Program-made: the position numbers and the translations under genes
Part shown: positions 54,132 to 64,000 of the stretch, in pieces
Layout: each line of letters opens with the position of its first letter
Numbering within the stretch: position 1 is the stretch's first letter
Notes under the pieces: generated by a model
What the model saw: only the letters and a program-made list of their open reading frames with translations
Databases searched by the model: none
What the model was told of the DNA's origin: nothing
NCBI GenBank assembly: GCA_030323885.1
Contig: CM059193.1
Location: 75,027,040-75,091,039, forward strand
Direction: 5' to 3'
Length of the DNA: 64,000 bases
Origin: Branchipolynoe longqiensis
Lineage: Eukaryota > Annelida > Polychaeta > Phyllodocida > Polynoidae

Positions 54132-54608
54132 TGGGGTAGGACGCAGTCGCTGAATCGGTACAGCGCAGCCTTCCCGTGAAGTAGATCTGGACTTTGACTC
54201 CCGGTCGGGTAAAACCAATGACCTACAAAATTGATAAATTACAGAATGATTAACTTACAGATCCTTTTCTGGCTAATCTAGGCCCTAATGGGCATCTAAT
54301 GTCAGCTTGTTATGGCAACAAAAAAAAGAAGTTTTTGTTGGCACACATATGTGGGTCAACGGTGACCTGAAGTCATATGATTGTGGCCTTCTAGCCAGAT
54401 GGTTGGCATTATTAGGATATGGTAAGGACTGCTGAGCTCAGTGTCAGGATAATGTGACTTGGTGGGATATCAGGTCATGATGCTGGTGGCCTGGTATCCC
54501 ATTGGGGAAGCACCATCAAGTCACCATGAGTGTCCACTGTCACGAGATGGTACTCATCCTGATATGACCTTAGATGTTGCCAGTACGTAAAGCTTCAAAA
54601 ACCAACCA
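54132..54608 (+). mobile_element. SINE family A with internal insertion
   Basis: Head GACGCAGTCGCTGAATCGG and the AATGACCTACAAAATTGAT block run to about 54235. About 145 unrelated bases follow, then the body resumes at CCTTCTAGCCAGATGG and runs to the tail. The insertion has no visible ends. Confidence 0.8.
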
Positions 54609-55305
54609 ACCAATCAGTGGAGTAGCATTGTGTGTCCATTGCTGGTTTGCCTAGAAGTATCGACAATGACCGCAGGCTGGCTTTAACCTGGAAAATACAA
54701 AAGTGCAAAAGTATGCTGACAAATTGTCCATGTTGATTCGCAATATGGGTAATTGAGCACACAAACCAGCATTCGTTACTATGGACTCTATCACTACTGC
54801 CCGCTACCAACTTAGATTCAAACTAATAATGGCCACCTATCGATGTGCCAACCTGGAGTAACAATTTTAATAATTCCTACCCGAACCGCTTAAAGTTCAC
54901 TTAGGCCAGAGGATTTTGTTTGATCTGATATGTACTTCTCCGGCTCAAAATTCACCACCCAACCTAACTATTAAGATCTAGACTCATGTTAGGATTAAGT
55001 GTCTGTCACCTCAAACTCTTAAATCAAAACACTACGACTCTATACTGTAACAACCCGAAAATACAAAAAAACTACCACTATATATTGATCTCGTCTCGTG
55101 TCGTTCAATTAGCTAGACGGATCAGATCATTGGAGGTCGAGAAAACGCCGTCAAAGTCCCGTGCAGAGCGAGTGGATGGATGGGACCGCTATACCAAGAA
55201 GGACTAAATAGGAGATTTCCACCAGCAATCCCCTTTAAAACTCGATGCATGTAGCTAGTGGATTCACGTGTATTGTCATATAGGGCTATATATTAAATAT
55301 GTGTG
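54609..55305. other. Unassigned DNA
   Basis: No gene or repeat recognised. Confidence 0.4.
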
Positions 55306-55357
55306 TTTTTGTTGTTGTTTTACGTCCGAGCAACATCTAAGGTCATATCAGGACGGT
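55306..55357 (-). mobile_element. SINE family A, 3' tail fragment
   Basis: Plus-strand GTTGTTGTTTTACGTCCGAG to ATATCAGGACGG. Confidence 0.8.
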
Positions 55358-55399
55358 ATTAAATATGTGATTTCTGATTAAAATAAGAAGCTATATCAG

Positions 55400-55484
55400 A
55401 CTGTCTCAAAAGGTGCTAAGCAATATGGGACAACACTTTGTCCATTGTAACGATCAACTTACTATCTGCTTATGCATTTGCTCA
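55400..55484 (+). repeat. Dispersed repeat, copy 2
   Basis: Matches 2195-2280 in the same orientation (GGTGCTAAGCAATATGGGA and CTTATGCATTTGCTCA). Confidence 0.75.
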
Positions 55485-55649
55485 TATATATGCGGTAGTA
55501 AACGAGTAGAAGTGTCATTAATATTCCGGTAAGCTGGTGTGATTACACTACTCTCGGACGGCAGTGGCAAGAACGAGGGATTCAGGGCTAAAGTATTGGA
55601 TAATACCCAAATCAATAAAAACCACCAGAAAAAAACAGGGGGGTGGAAT

Positions 55650-55880
55650 TTGTCACTTCCTAGCATGGCACTCAGCATTACTAGGATAGGGCAAGGACTG
55701 GTTCGCTCAGTATCAGTATAATGTGACTGAGTGGGATATCAGGTCATGGTGCTGACGGCCTGATTTCCCAGTGGGGCTGTACTATAAAGTCGCCTTGAGT
55801 GCGCACTGACATAAGCTGGTGCCGGTCCTGATATGACCGTAGATATTGCTAGGACGTAAAACAACAACAAACAAACACAT
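55650..55880 (+). mobile_element. SINE family A, 5' truncated
   Basis: Begins at TTGTCACTTCCTAGCATGG and runs to an AACAACAACAAACAAAC tail. The head is missing. Confidence 0.88.
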
Positions 55881-56547
55881 TTTAATTCAAATGTAATTCA
55901 GTAAACTGAACCCAGATTTAAGGCGACGGCTGTTTTTGCGAAGACATTACATGATTTATGATATAAGACCAGCATCGAATATCACTCATAAATCAAACCC
56001 TTAATTTCCTATTAGATTAGATAGGTTGAATGGGTTTTACCGTTAGTGATATCTGTACTGAGTTTCCACAACCTGCTCCCGTGCAGCATTCTATACTGTA
56101 TCTGCTTTCTCTCCTAATCACCAATCTGCTTGCGTAATGCCATATCCTCCTCCTGTTTGCCTAAATAGCATGCAAATGGTCCTAGTCTATAAGCTCCATG
56201 AATCATGATGCCAATAATATTCAGACCAAGAGCCATGCATCATATGGGCGTCGCCTATATTTGTTCTCATGAAGAAAAGGAACACAGCAATAGTAAAACA
56301 AACTAATAAAGAAAACCCCACAAATAACATCTAAAAACAAGGCAATCTAGGTGTTCATTTATTTGGCAATCCCCCTGTTATTTGTGGACATACATCAACG
56401 CTTACTGTTTGCTGAAAGCAATAGTGATAATAATATGTTTTAGAATCAACAGTTGTGTTTTTCAAGAACAAAATGTCAGTCAACCTGATGCAATTAATAA
56501 CAATTTAGATAGATTGGAAACAATCCTAATTGCGTTATGTATCGCAC
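55881..56547. other. Unassigned DNA
   Basis: AT-rich. No gene or repeat recognised. Confidence 0.4.
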
Positions 56548-56890
56548 AAGCCTTGTGGTACTGGTTCTTGACAGAACCAAAGGCTAAGGGAGCAAACCCT
56601 GAACAGAAAACCATGTCACTGTGGCAGCATCAAGGGCGGTTGATGTATGGAACTCTCAACATCTCCCGACCAGCCATTGCAGGCACAAATAGTTTTGCGC
56701 CTGTCTGGACATGTTCTTGCCGGTGTGAAACCTATATTTGCTCCCGGAGAGAGTGCCACTGGTAACATGCAAAAGCCAGCAGCACTTCAACACTTTTGCA
56801 GGCAGCGTTCATGAAATGTACAGTGGCAGTCAAGTAATGAATGCAGTCCTTGTCGCACCGCGACCGACAGCATGATGATGATGCTCGCAC
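56548..56890 (+). repeat. Dispersed repeat D with RTE-like tail, copy 1
   Basis: The block from CACAAGCCTTGTGGTACTGG to CTTTTGCAGGCAGC recurs inverted at 61566-61850. Here it continues into AGTGGCAGTCAAGTAATGAA, CTTGTCGCACCGCGACCG and CAGCATGATGATG. That is the 3' end of the RTE-like LINE at 26860-27115. Its own frame (127 codons from 56382) has no recognised domain. It may be a non-autonomous unit mobilised by that LINE. Confidence 0.75.
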
Positions 56891-57017
56891 AAGAATATGT
56901 GTTGAATTACTTTTAAATAGATTAAACAACCTCTGCAGATTTTTAGCAGATTTTCCTATGTTTGTAGCATTTTATTAAGTTGTTGCGATACATATATATG
57001 CATCACTATGCTTCAGA

Positions 57018-57312
57018 GGTTGGTTGATGGAGTTTTACATCCTGGCAACATCTAGCGCCATATCAGGATGGGTACCGACTTGTGAGGGTGCACACACATG
57101 GCAACGTTATAGCGCTGTCCCACAGGGAAACCAGGCCACCAGCACCCTGACCCAATTTTCCACTCAGTTGCATTATCCTTATACTGGCCCTATCCTAGAA
57201 ATGCAGAATGTCAAGCTAGATAGCCACAACAATACATTTTGTAAGTCATTGGTCAAACTCCCGATCTTCCGTATGAGAAGCATGTGCTCTATACATTGGA
57301 CCACCGCGTCCG
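57018..57312 (-). mobile_element. SINE family A
   Basis: Diverged minus-strand copy with head and tail but a deletion in the GACTGAGCC region. Confidence 0.85.
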
Positions 57313-57410
57313 CTCTGCTCCATAGTAGTGAATTCAAAAAGCTATTTCACAATGGGTAATTCTGTCGCAAAGGGCCATCATGCCTCAGTACCCCCTACTT
57401 CGCTTGGCGG

Positions 57411-57690
57411 ATGGTTGGTTGGTTGTTGGAGTTTTACGTCCTGGCAACATCTAGGGTCATATCAGGATCGGTACCACCTTGTGACAGTGCCAAGTCATGT
57501 CAAATTTATAGTCCTGCCGCACTGGGAGACCACACCGCTAGCACAATGACCTGATATCCCACTCAGTCACATTATCTTGACACTGAGCCAATAAGTGCTA
57601 GCCCTATCCTAGTAATGTTGAGCGTCTGGCTACGAAGCAACAATTATAAATGTTGTAAGTCATTAGTTTGACTCAACCAGGAATTTAACT
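57411..57690 (-). mobile_element. SINE family A, 5' truncated
   Basis: Tail GTTTTACGTCCTGGCAACAT and body. It ends before the B box at CAACCAGGAATTTAAC. Confidence 0.85.
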
Positions 57691-57711
57691 TTAATTGAAG
57701 GTCACAACATC

Positions 57712-57942
57712 AAATCCTGGCAGTCTCGAAGCAAAGGCTTCTAAAATTGATATTAATCAGTACCTCACCTGTTGCTCGGGGTTCTTAGGATAGCGCAAGT
57801 GCTGATGTCCTCAATGTCAGGATAACGTAACGAAGTGGGATGGTGGATCATGGTGCCATTGGTGTACTATCTCAATGGGGCAGCACTATCAAGTTGAGAC
57901 TCGTCCTGATATGCATTGGCTGTAAAAACTCCAATGCATTTT
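57712..57942 (+). mobile_element. SINE family A, strongly diverged
   Basis: Body blocks CAATGTCAGGATAACGTAAC and GGGGCAGCACTATCAAGTT are clear, but the tail is eroded. Confidence 0.75.
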
Positions 57943-57995
57943 GATTAGAAAAACACATTCCTGGAATTGTTGGGTACCAACAGAAGGCGTCAAAT

Positions 57996-58236
57996 TGATA
58001 AACCTAAACATTGATACTCGCTTCCTAGCCAGGTGCTCAACATGTTTAGGATAGGGCAATCACTGTTTGGCTCAGTGTCAGGATAATGTGACCGAGTGGG
58101 ATATCATGTCATGGTTCCGGCAGTCTGGTCTCCAAGTGGGGCATTACTATAAAGTCACCATGAGTGTGCACTGTCACGAGTCAGTATCCGGCCTGATATG
58201 GCCTTAGATGATGCCAGGATGTGAAACCCCAAAACA
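57996..58236 (+). mobile_element. SINE family A, 5' truncated
   Basis: Begins near AACATTGATACTCGCTTCC and ends GATGTGAAACCCC. It lies in tandem with the previous diverged copy. Confidence 0.85.
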
Positions 58237-58369
58237 TCGGATTATACTACTTTAATATGGCACACTGGTAAATTACACACAACACACACTAGAATATTTG
58301 TGGTTTCAATATAGAGTTCCTTTCCATATGTCTGCCACTATTTCCAACCTCCTTTGTCCTCCCCCCAAG

Positions 58370-58696
58370 GCCCTCATCCCCTAAAGCCATTCTCCCAACA
58401 GGATGTTGGGAGAATGCCTTTTGAGGGCAGCTGGACTGTACCACCTCATATTGTTTACTAAATAGATTCTATCAATTATTAATACAAACTTTTCTTTTTC
58501 TATGGGAATTTGTTTCCCTTGACCACAAATACATGATTCTGAGCTTTCTAATTTAATGAGTGTCTATTGGTACATAATTGATTGTCTGCTTTTACATGTA
58601 AAAGCGATGGTTTGAACAAAAAACAAACATTTCTCGCCATGAATATCGCCTATGCTGCCGACCCGGCGTGAAGCAACCACCAATCAATCAATCAAA
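58370..58696 (+). pseudogene. 5'-truncated LINE, same family as 46149-46599
   Basis: Inverted relative to the other copy. It shares TTTGAGGGCAGCTGGACTG, TTTTACATGTAAAAGCGATG and the 3' end CAACCACCAATCAATCAATC. CCCAAG flanks it on both sides (58364-58369 and 58697-58702). A fold-back hairpin lies at its 5' end (58388-58416). Confidence 0.75.
58388..58416. repeat. Perfect hairpin at a second LINE 5' junction
   Basis: CATTCTCCCAACA and TGTTGGGAGAATG are separated by GGA, a 13-bp stem with a 3-base loop. The pairing continues imperfectly outwards (GCCCTCA...AAAG against CTTTTGAGGGC). Confidence 0.95.
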
Positions 58697-58854
58697 CCCA
58701 AGAGGATGTAGACAAAATGTGATGTGCCCTGACAATTTCCCGCTCTCATGTGCGCATTCGCTGGTTTGCCTTCCTTAATATTGATAGTGTTTCACGACGG
58801 TTGTGCCCACTCAAGCTGATCTAATATATGTGATATATAAGGATGTATGCGAGT

Positions 58855-58865
58855 ATATATACATA

Positions 58866-58903
<38 letters not shown>

Positions 58904-58915
58904 AATATATATATA
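58855..58915. repeat. (TA)n microsatellite
   Basis: TATATA with a few CATA and AATA interruptions. Confidence 0.9.
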
Positions 58916-59473
58916 TGAGGAGTTCAGGCGCAAAATCTTCTAAACACCAATCCAACAATTGAGATAAACATTGGAGTGAAACCTTCAAAAGGTTAATTGT
59001 TTACATTCCTATTTCATTCTTCATCGCTTTGTAACCATTTCATTACAAGAAACATGGAATTAATTAGAATTAATTTTATTTTTTTTTTTTTGAATATTTA
59101 TACTGCCTATCATGGATAAGTCTGAATAGACTTGTTTTCACCATTAGACAGTTTGTCGATAGAAAGTCCGAGCCTACACTTTTACCGACCCAAGGGATTT
59201 TTAACTTCCCACACCACATAGACATGGTATGAGAGCAACCGGCCTTTGATGACGCTGTAAGTTATACACAGCAGTGGAAATCCAAATTCGCAGAGGTAGG
59301 GAAGCATGGGGAATCAAACCACCAACCTTCAGATTAGGAGTCCAACCTAGAAAAAAGTCAGACACTCTAACCACTCCGCCACAGAGAACGCCATATTACA
59401 CTCAAGTAAAAATCTGCCATTTTAATTCAATTTTTAGAGCGGTGTTTACAGGGTTTTGTGCCTGAACTCTTCA
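58916..59473. mobile_element. Inverted-repeat element with nested SINE
   Basis: GAGGAGTTCAGGCGCAAAAT at the left and GTTTTGTGCCTGAACTCTTC at the right are inverted, with a second matching block TAAACACC/GGTGTTTA. A SINE B2 lies inside at 59092-59393. Target duplication is not evident. Confidence 0.6.
59092..59393 (-). mobile_element. SINE family B, tail type B2, full length
   Basis: Minus-strand copy with complete head and tail. It is nested in an inverted-repeat element, so it is the younger of the two. Confidence 0.9.
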
Positions 59474-59496
59474 CATATGTATCAGAAGGGAAGCGA

Positions 59497-59760
59497 ATAG
59501 GCTGGCCTAAGTGGCAAGAGGCCTGGCTGAACTCTTGGTTGGGAAGATGCCAGTTCAGACCACGACAAAATTAAGCCAATGACTTACACAATTGATTAAT
59601 GTCACTGCCTAATACCTCAAGTCATACTATGGTCGCAACTACTTTGCGACCACTAATAACAAACATTTGGGCGTAAAATAGTCACATGTGGTCACAGAAT
59701 GGTCAGAAGTTTGTCAGAAACTGATCGCAGCTGTCGCAAAATGGTCGCGATGTGGACATC
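59497..59760. other. Weak SINE A head and GGTCGC-rich block
   Basis: 59497-59633 resembles a decayed family A head (GGCCTAAGTGGCAAGAGG, AGCCAATGACTTACACAAT). 59634-59760 has inverted GTCGCAA/TTGCGAC blocks and may be another MITE fragment. Confidence 0.4.
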
Positions 59761-59823
59761 AGTGGTCTGCTTCCAGTTTGTCATCATTGGAAATAGCCAG
59801 GCTTAATCTATGATGTAACATAA

Positions 59824-60150
59824 AGCTTGTTTTATTTAACGACACCTCCAGAGCACTTTGATTTTTGTATCATCGGCTATTGGACATAACATATATGGTC
59901 ATTCTGACATATTTCTTTGGAGGAAAACCCGCTGCCGCCACATAGGCTACTCTTTCAGGTGAGCAGCAAGGGTTCTTTTATATGCACTTTCACACAGACG
60001 GGACAGCACATACCACAGCCTTTGATGAACCAGTTGTGGACCACTGGTTGAAACGGCAAATAACCCAAATTATAAATGGGTCCATCGCAGGATGGATCGG
60101 ATGACTCACACCTTCACAGGTGGACACTCTACCACCTGAGCTCCGTCCCA
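59824..60150 (-). mobile_element. Meta-type SINE (mollusc-like)
   Basis: On the minus strand it has a tRNA-like head GGGACGGAGCTCAGGTGGTA, a central block GTGCATATAAAAGAACCC, CGGCAGCGGGTTTTCC and CCAATAGCCGATGATAC, and a tail GTGTCGTTAAATAAAACAAG. From known families, this central block and tail are those of MetaSINEs, very common in molluscs. It is a single diverged copy in this window. Confidence 0.8.
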
Positions 60151-61565
60151 CTCCCAAAATCTACTCTATTGGTATTGGATGGAGAAAGGCATACCCTGTA
60201 ATCTAGCGATTGTAGTAGTCATTGACGCTTCTAATCTGTTGGCGAAAGACTGCCTATTAAGTAATGTTGGTACTAGTCATTGTTACTTCTAATATGTTGT
60301 GGTTTGAAGTAGAAGTCATTAGATTATAACATAATGAGTTCTAATATGCTATGATTAGAGGAAAACCCGCATAGAAACTACGAAAGCAAAATAAAAGGCT
60401 TCCTTCCGGTCTACTGTCGTTTGCAGAAGAGTAGGCCTAAAAAGGCCTGGCATATTAAGGAGTCAGACTTCCTGGATTCCTGGCCACTCCCATGACGTCC
60501 TTGATCCCATAGACTTGATACCGATTGATAGCAGCAATATCGCGCCAGAGGCAATGCAGTGTGTGCCGCAGGGGGATGTATGCAACAATGTTCTGAGGAG
60601 GACAGCTTAGGTGTGTGGGTCGGGGGGGGGTAGATGGGGGGGGGGGGCGGGGGGCTGGCGTCTGAGGGCACAGCTGCGATGCGCGTCCAGGTTACTCCCG
60701 CTTGTGCCACAATGTGCACTGCGACCAACGTCAATAGGTTGCTTCACAAGGATCGCTGGCAAATGGAATTTGATAAAAGATTCCTGAATTAGATTTAAAG
60801 TGGCAAAGTATGGTGTTTTCATGAGCTTGTACCATATTTCTTTATATATTAGTGTATTACATTGATCGTTGTAGTATATCAAACTACTTTCGCTTTGAAA
60901 TCAGTTTGGAAACTTGCACAGTGAAGTTTGTGTGTGTGGAGACGGAAATGATTGAGGCCAAAGGCTTCAATTAATAGCAGGTTTCTATTATTCGATATTG
61001 ACTTAGCATTCGCGGCTATGCAGAAAAATAGAGGTATACACCAGTATCTAAGTTGGAAATATAGTAGCAAATCTAGGTCACTGGTTATGCTTAAGTGGAT
61101 GTCACACATCACCGGATTGGGGGACACGGATAGAAAACAAACAATGTCTGGTTTGTGTCAGTACAAGTTTTGAACATGCACAAAACTAGGAACAGATGCA
61201 GCCGGACTGACATCTATGGTTCTTGTCCGGTTTGATTTTGTTTCATCCATTGGTTATCCGTTCATGTCTGTTTCCTGTCCGTTTTCTATCCGTTTCATAT
61301 CCATTTCATGTCCGTTCGTCCAGCGACCATTTACCCAATAGCCCAATATTTTGACACATTTTAATACATTTTGATACTTATCACCACCGGACTAGACAAT
61401 TCTGTCCATAGCTTAGTATGACGGGAACTTTAGAAAATGCTGCGCTTACTCCGGACTATGCAGCTTTAAGATCAGGCACAAATAGACCTTTTCCACGGAG
61501 CATGCGCAGTGAACTGCGACCCACTGCACCAATATAAATGATTACACCCTATTTGATCTACACTC
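60151..61565. other. Unassigned DNA with G runs and short repeats
   Basis: TTCTAATCTGTTG-like blocks recur near 60228, 60288 and 60342. G runs lie at 60618-60652. CCGTTTCATATCC-like repeats lie at 61220-61320. No gene recognised. Confidence 0.4.
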
Positions 61566-61850
61566 ATCATGATTCTGTCGGTCGCGATGAAAGCTGCCTG
61601 CAAAAGTGTTGAAGTGCTGCTGGCTTTTGCAAGTTACCAGCGGCACTCTCTCGGGGAGCAAATAGAGGTTTCACACCGGCAAGAACATGTCAAGACAAAC
61701 GGAAAACTATTTGTCCCTGCAATGGCTGGTTGGGAGATGTTGGGAGTTCCATAAGTCAACCGCCCTTAATGCTGCCACAGTGACATGGTTTTCTGTTTAG
61801 GGTTTGCTCCCTTAGCCTTCAGTTCTGTCAAGAACCTGTACCACAAGGCA
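61566..61850 (-). repeat. Dispersed repeat D, copy 2
   Basis: Inverted copy of 56560-56822 starting GTCGGTCGCGATGAAAGC on plus and ending CTGTACCACAAGGC. The RTE-like tail is shortened. Copy 1 and copy 2 agree well, including CGGGAGAGAGTGCCACTGG-like blocks. Confidence 0.8.
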
Positions 61851-63444
61851 GTGGCTTACAACTCTGCAGGACAGGGGCTTCAAATACCCTGAGGTATTGC
61901 AATACCTGCAATACCTGCATATGTTTGATGTACACTACATGCTGTTATATTGTAGCTATCATACCATGTGAGGGGTTGACAGAGTAAGACATCATTGTTA
62001 ACCCCTATAATTGGAAGCTGCTGATCTGGTCACACTTTAGGATGAAGCAGATTTTGAATACGTGATTAGTTATAGCAAGAAGCATACAGGCTATGATTAT
62101 TGCAATGAATACAATTTTGCACATTTCTACTTGCAGCTGAAAAGGCAATATATGTGTTAAGAAAATCCTATCATGTAACACATACCATTATGAGTTATTC
62201 ATATATCCATATGCATTTTAAAACTATTGCAACATAGGCTTCTCCAGTAATAAGTTATATTAACTTGACACTGTATTATTCCCTTCTATTTGCCAATATA
62301 TGCTTAATTAGTGCATCAATATCTAGGTTGGATATGTAGAATAAAGTATAGATAATTTCCTCTGGTATGACTGACACTGGTCAACATCCGGGGGAGGTGA
62401 GGCTGGCAGATATGGCGCCATTGTTACAGTGTTGTATTTTGCAGAGTATAACAATAATAATAATAAGAAAATATTATGGATAGGGTGATCGGCTAACCTA
62501 GATACCCTAACGGTTACGATGTTAGCCCCATAATGGCAAGATGTGTGGGATTGAATCCTGGCAACACACTTCCCATTTGGATCAGCCTCTATAACACTGT
62601 GTAAAATATTCCGATATTAAAGCATTGGTGGGGGAATGCAGGTATACATGACCAGGTACATATATGTGTTCATGAAGGTGCTGGTGGTGCTTGATCGATA
62701 GGTAAATAGACATTGTGGTGCTGGCAGGACTGTGTGTAAGGGGCATTCAGAGCCCTACACACTACCCCTCCCCCCTCTGCTAGTCAGGATCACCACACTC
62801 AGGCTCAAGGCAGGTGGTGGCCAGGGGAGCCACACAGCTTGGTGGTGGTGGGCAGATCACTGGTAACCAAGGAGACCAGGAATGCTGGATCCCTATTGGT
62901 AGAACTAGAAATGCTTGTTTCTCATTGGGAGAATGGGGTGGGGGTGATACTATATACTGAATCCATGTACCGTATAAATAATAAACCAGGGGGCTCAACT
63001 CTCTCTCTTCTTTCAAACATTATACTCTTCCTTTCTCTTTGCCTGCATTGATTTCACTATAGGCTGCCTACACAACCACAGATTCGAGCAGTAGACTTTA
63101 CATACTGGTGACCATGACAAGTGGTAAAACTATTAGTTGGAGGAAGGATTCAACTTTACTATATAGAGTCCTAGTCTTTACAACTGGGTGTCGTGACCAT
63201 GACCCTGTACAACCTACACGGTACATGCTTGTTGAACCTACCCTGTGTATGGATCTATAAACTTAGATAAATCCATTGCCTGTGTGTCTGGAATTGTGAG
63301 CATTAAACAACTTATGGATGTAAGCCAATTGAAATACTTATGATTCCAGGAGGATATGTGTAGTAGTCTTCATTGATCTCTCAGGCAAGGAGGTGCATAG
63401 ATAGTCAAAAGATAGTAGGTATGGATAGGGTGATTGCATCAGGG
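61851..63444. other. Unassigned DNA with a tRNA-like block
   Basis: 62478-62570 (GGGTGATCGGCTAACCTAG to GGGATTGAATCCTGGC) resembles a SINE head without a body. The remainder has no gene I can support. Confidence 0.4.
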
Positions 63445-63838
63445 ATCCTAGGTGGTATAATGGTTATAATACTAGCCCCAGCACTAGGCGGCATCGTCCC
63501 CCCGGATAATAACATACATTCTATGGCAATATCTATTGGGGTCCTTTCCTACCTACCAGGTAGGTCGAGAGTTTGAACCCCATGTCAAATCAAAGTAAAG
63601 ACTTACACAATTAAATCTTGACGCTACCTATCCTGGCACTTGGCATTATTGGGAGAGGGCAAGGATTGGTTAGATTCACTGTCAGGATAATGTGACTGAG
63701 TGGGAAATGAGGTCATGGTGCCGGCAGCATGGTATCCCAGTGGAACAGAATTATAAAGTTAACATGAGTGCACAGTGTCAGCAGTCAGTACTCTTCCTAA
63801 TATGACCTTAGATGTTGATTGCACGTAAAACGCCAAGA
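63445..63838 (+). mobile_element. SINE family A with a different tRNA-like head
   Basis: The head contains CCTAGGTGGTATAATGGTTA, which is unlike the GGCCGAATGAG head, and an inserted block before GAGAGTTTGAACCCC. The body and tail (TGACCTTAGATGTTGATTG) are family A. Confidence 0.75.
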
Positions 63839-63875
63839 CACACCAAATACACATCAAAACTGAGTTTCTTTAAAT

Positions 63876-63995
63876 AGCATAGTCCGATGGTTTGGGTTCT
63901 GTCATCTTTCGGAAATAAATATATTAAATTGATGATTATAATCTACCGTTTTTAATTTGAAGTAACCTTTCTTTTCAATGGCTAAGTTTTAAGAT
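63876..63995 (+). repeat. Dispersed repeat C, diverged copy
   Basis: CATAGTCCGATGGTTTGGG and TTTGAAGTAACCTTTC match 46018-46130 and 47357-47460. It runs to the window end. Confidence 0.65.
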
Positions 63996-64000
63996 AGTTG

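Noticed and set aside
56382..56765. 127-codon frame as a host gene
   Set aside because: Most of it lies in dispersed repeat D, which recurs inverted at 61566-61850 without preserving the frame.

Overview
This is a piece of eukaryotic, almost certainly animal, nuclear DNA with very few recognisable genes. The main evidence is dispersed repeats: more than thirty copies or fragments of tRNA-headed SINEs, 3' ends of several LINE families, tyrosine-recombinase retrotransposons (DIRS/Ngaro type), short inverted-repeat transposons, one Maverick/Polinton-like element and many satellites. One SINE (59824-60150) has the central block and TTAAATAAAAC tail of the Meta-type SINEs that I know to be very common in molluscs, so I favour a marine mollusc or a related lophotrochozoan. 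That taxonomic call is inference. There are no operons, no CRISPR array, no rRNA and no free-standing tRNA gene. Most long open frames here are simple repeats read as protein (CT tract 9386-10295, C-rich minisatellite 15010-17035, TG tract 48590-48892, CACCCTC array 39838-40165).

Layout. 1-5500 is AT-rich with no recognised gene. 5500-9300 holds microsatellites, a possible 58-bp exon at 6088-6145, an hAT-like MITE and the first SINEs. 9386-10295 is a pure-strand CT tract. 10888-14786 is a degenerate tandem array invaded by SINEs and a second hAT-like MITE. 15010-17035 is a G-free, about 68-bp minisatellite. 17380-21953 is dense in SINEs and pogo-like MITEs. 22076-24231 is a 2,156-bp element with 636-bp terminal inverted repeats, a 6-bp target duplication, and one intact 195-codon gene; it is the most distinctive unit here. 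24385-25945 is a SINE split by a CpG-rich fold-back MITE and by a second insertion. 26860-27640 holds RTE-like LINE ends. 31208-35316 is a tyrosine-recombinase-type element with split direct repeats and an AAT triplet at every junction. 35405-43107 alternates MITEs, minisatellites, SINEs and LINE ends. 43660-44650 is a 198-bp satellite made from the SINE 3' half. 45627-48265 holds nested repeats and a 106-bp satellite. 49221-53450 is a broken DIRS-like retrotransposon on the minus strand, itself interrupted by a 789-bp inverted-repeat element. 53750-64000 returns to SINEs, LINE ends and unassigned DNA.

How the parts relate. SINE family B (subtype B1) shares its last 50-60 bases with the 3' end of a CR1/L2-like LINE at 41342-41745 and 42904-43107, which names that LINE as its likely mobilisation partner. 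SINE heads and tails are exchanged in a modular way: one head occurs with two or three tails. Nesting gives a relative chronology (old tandem arrays, then SINEs, then MITEs or YR elements). In SINE descriptions below, family A means a tRNA-like head (GGTGGCCGAATGAGTTAGAG or a close variant) followed by a body with GTCAGGATAATGTGACTGAG and a tail GACCTTAGATGTTG-CCAGGACGTAAAAC. Family B means a head GGCGGAGTGGTTAGAGTGTC and a body ending in one of two tails, B1 or B2.
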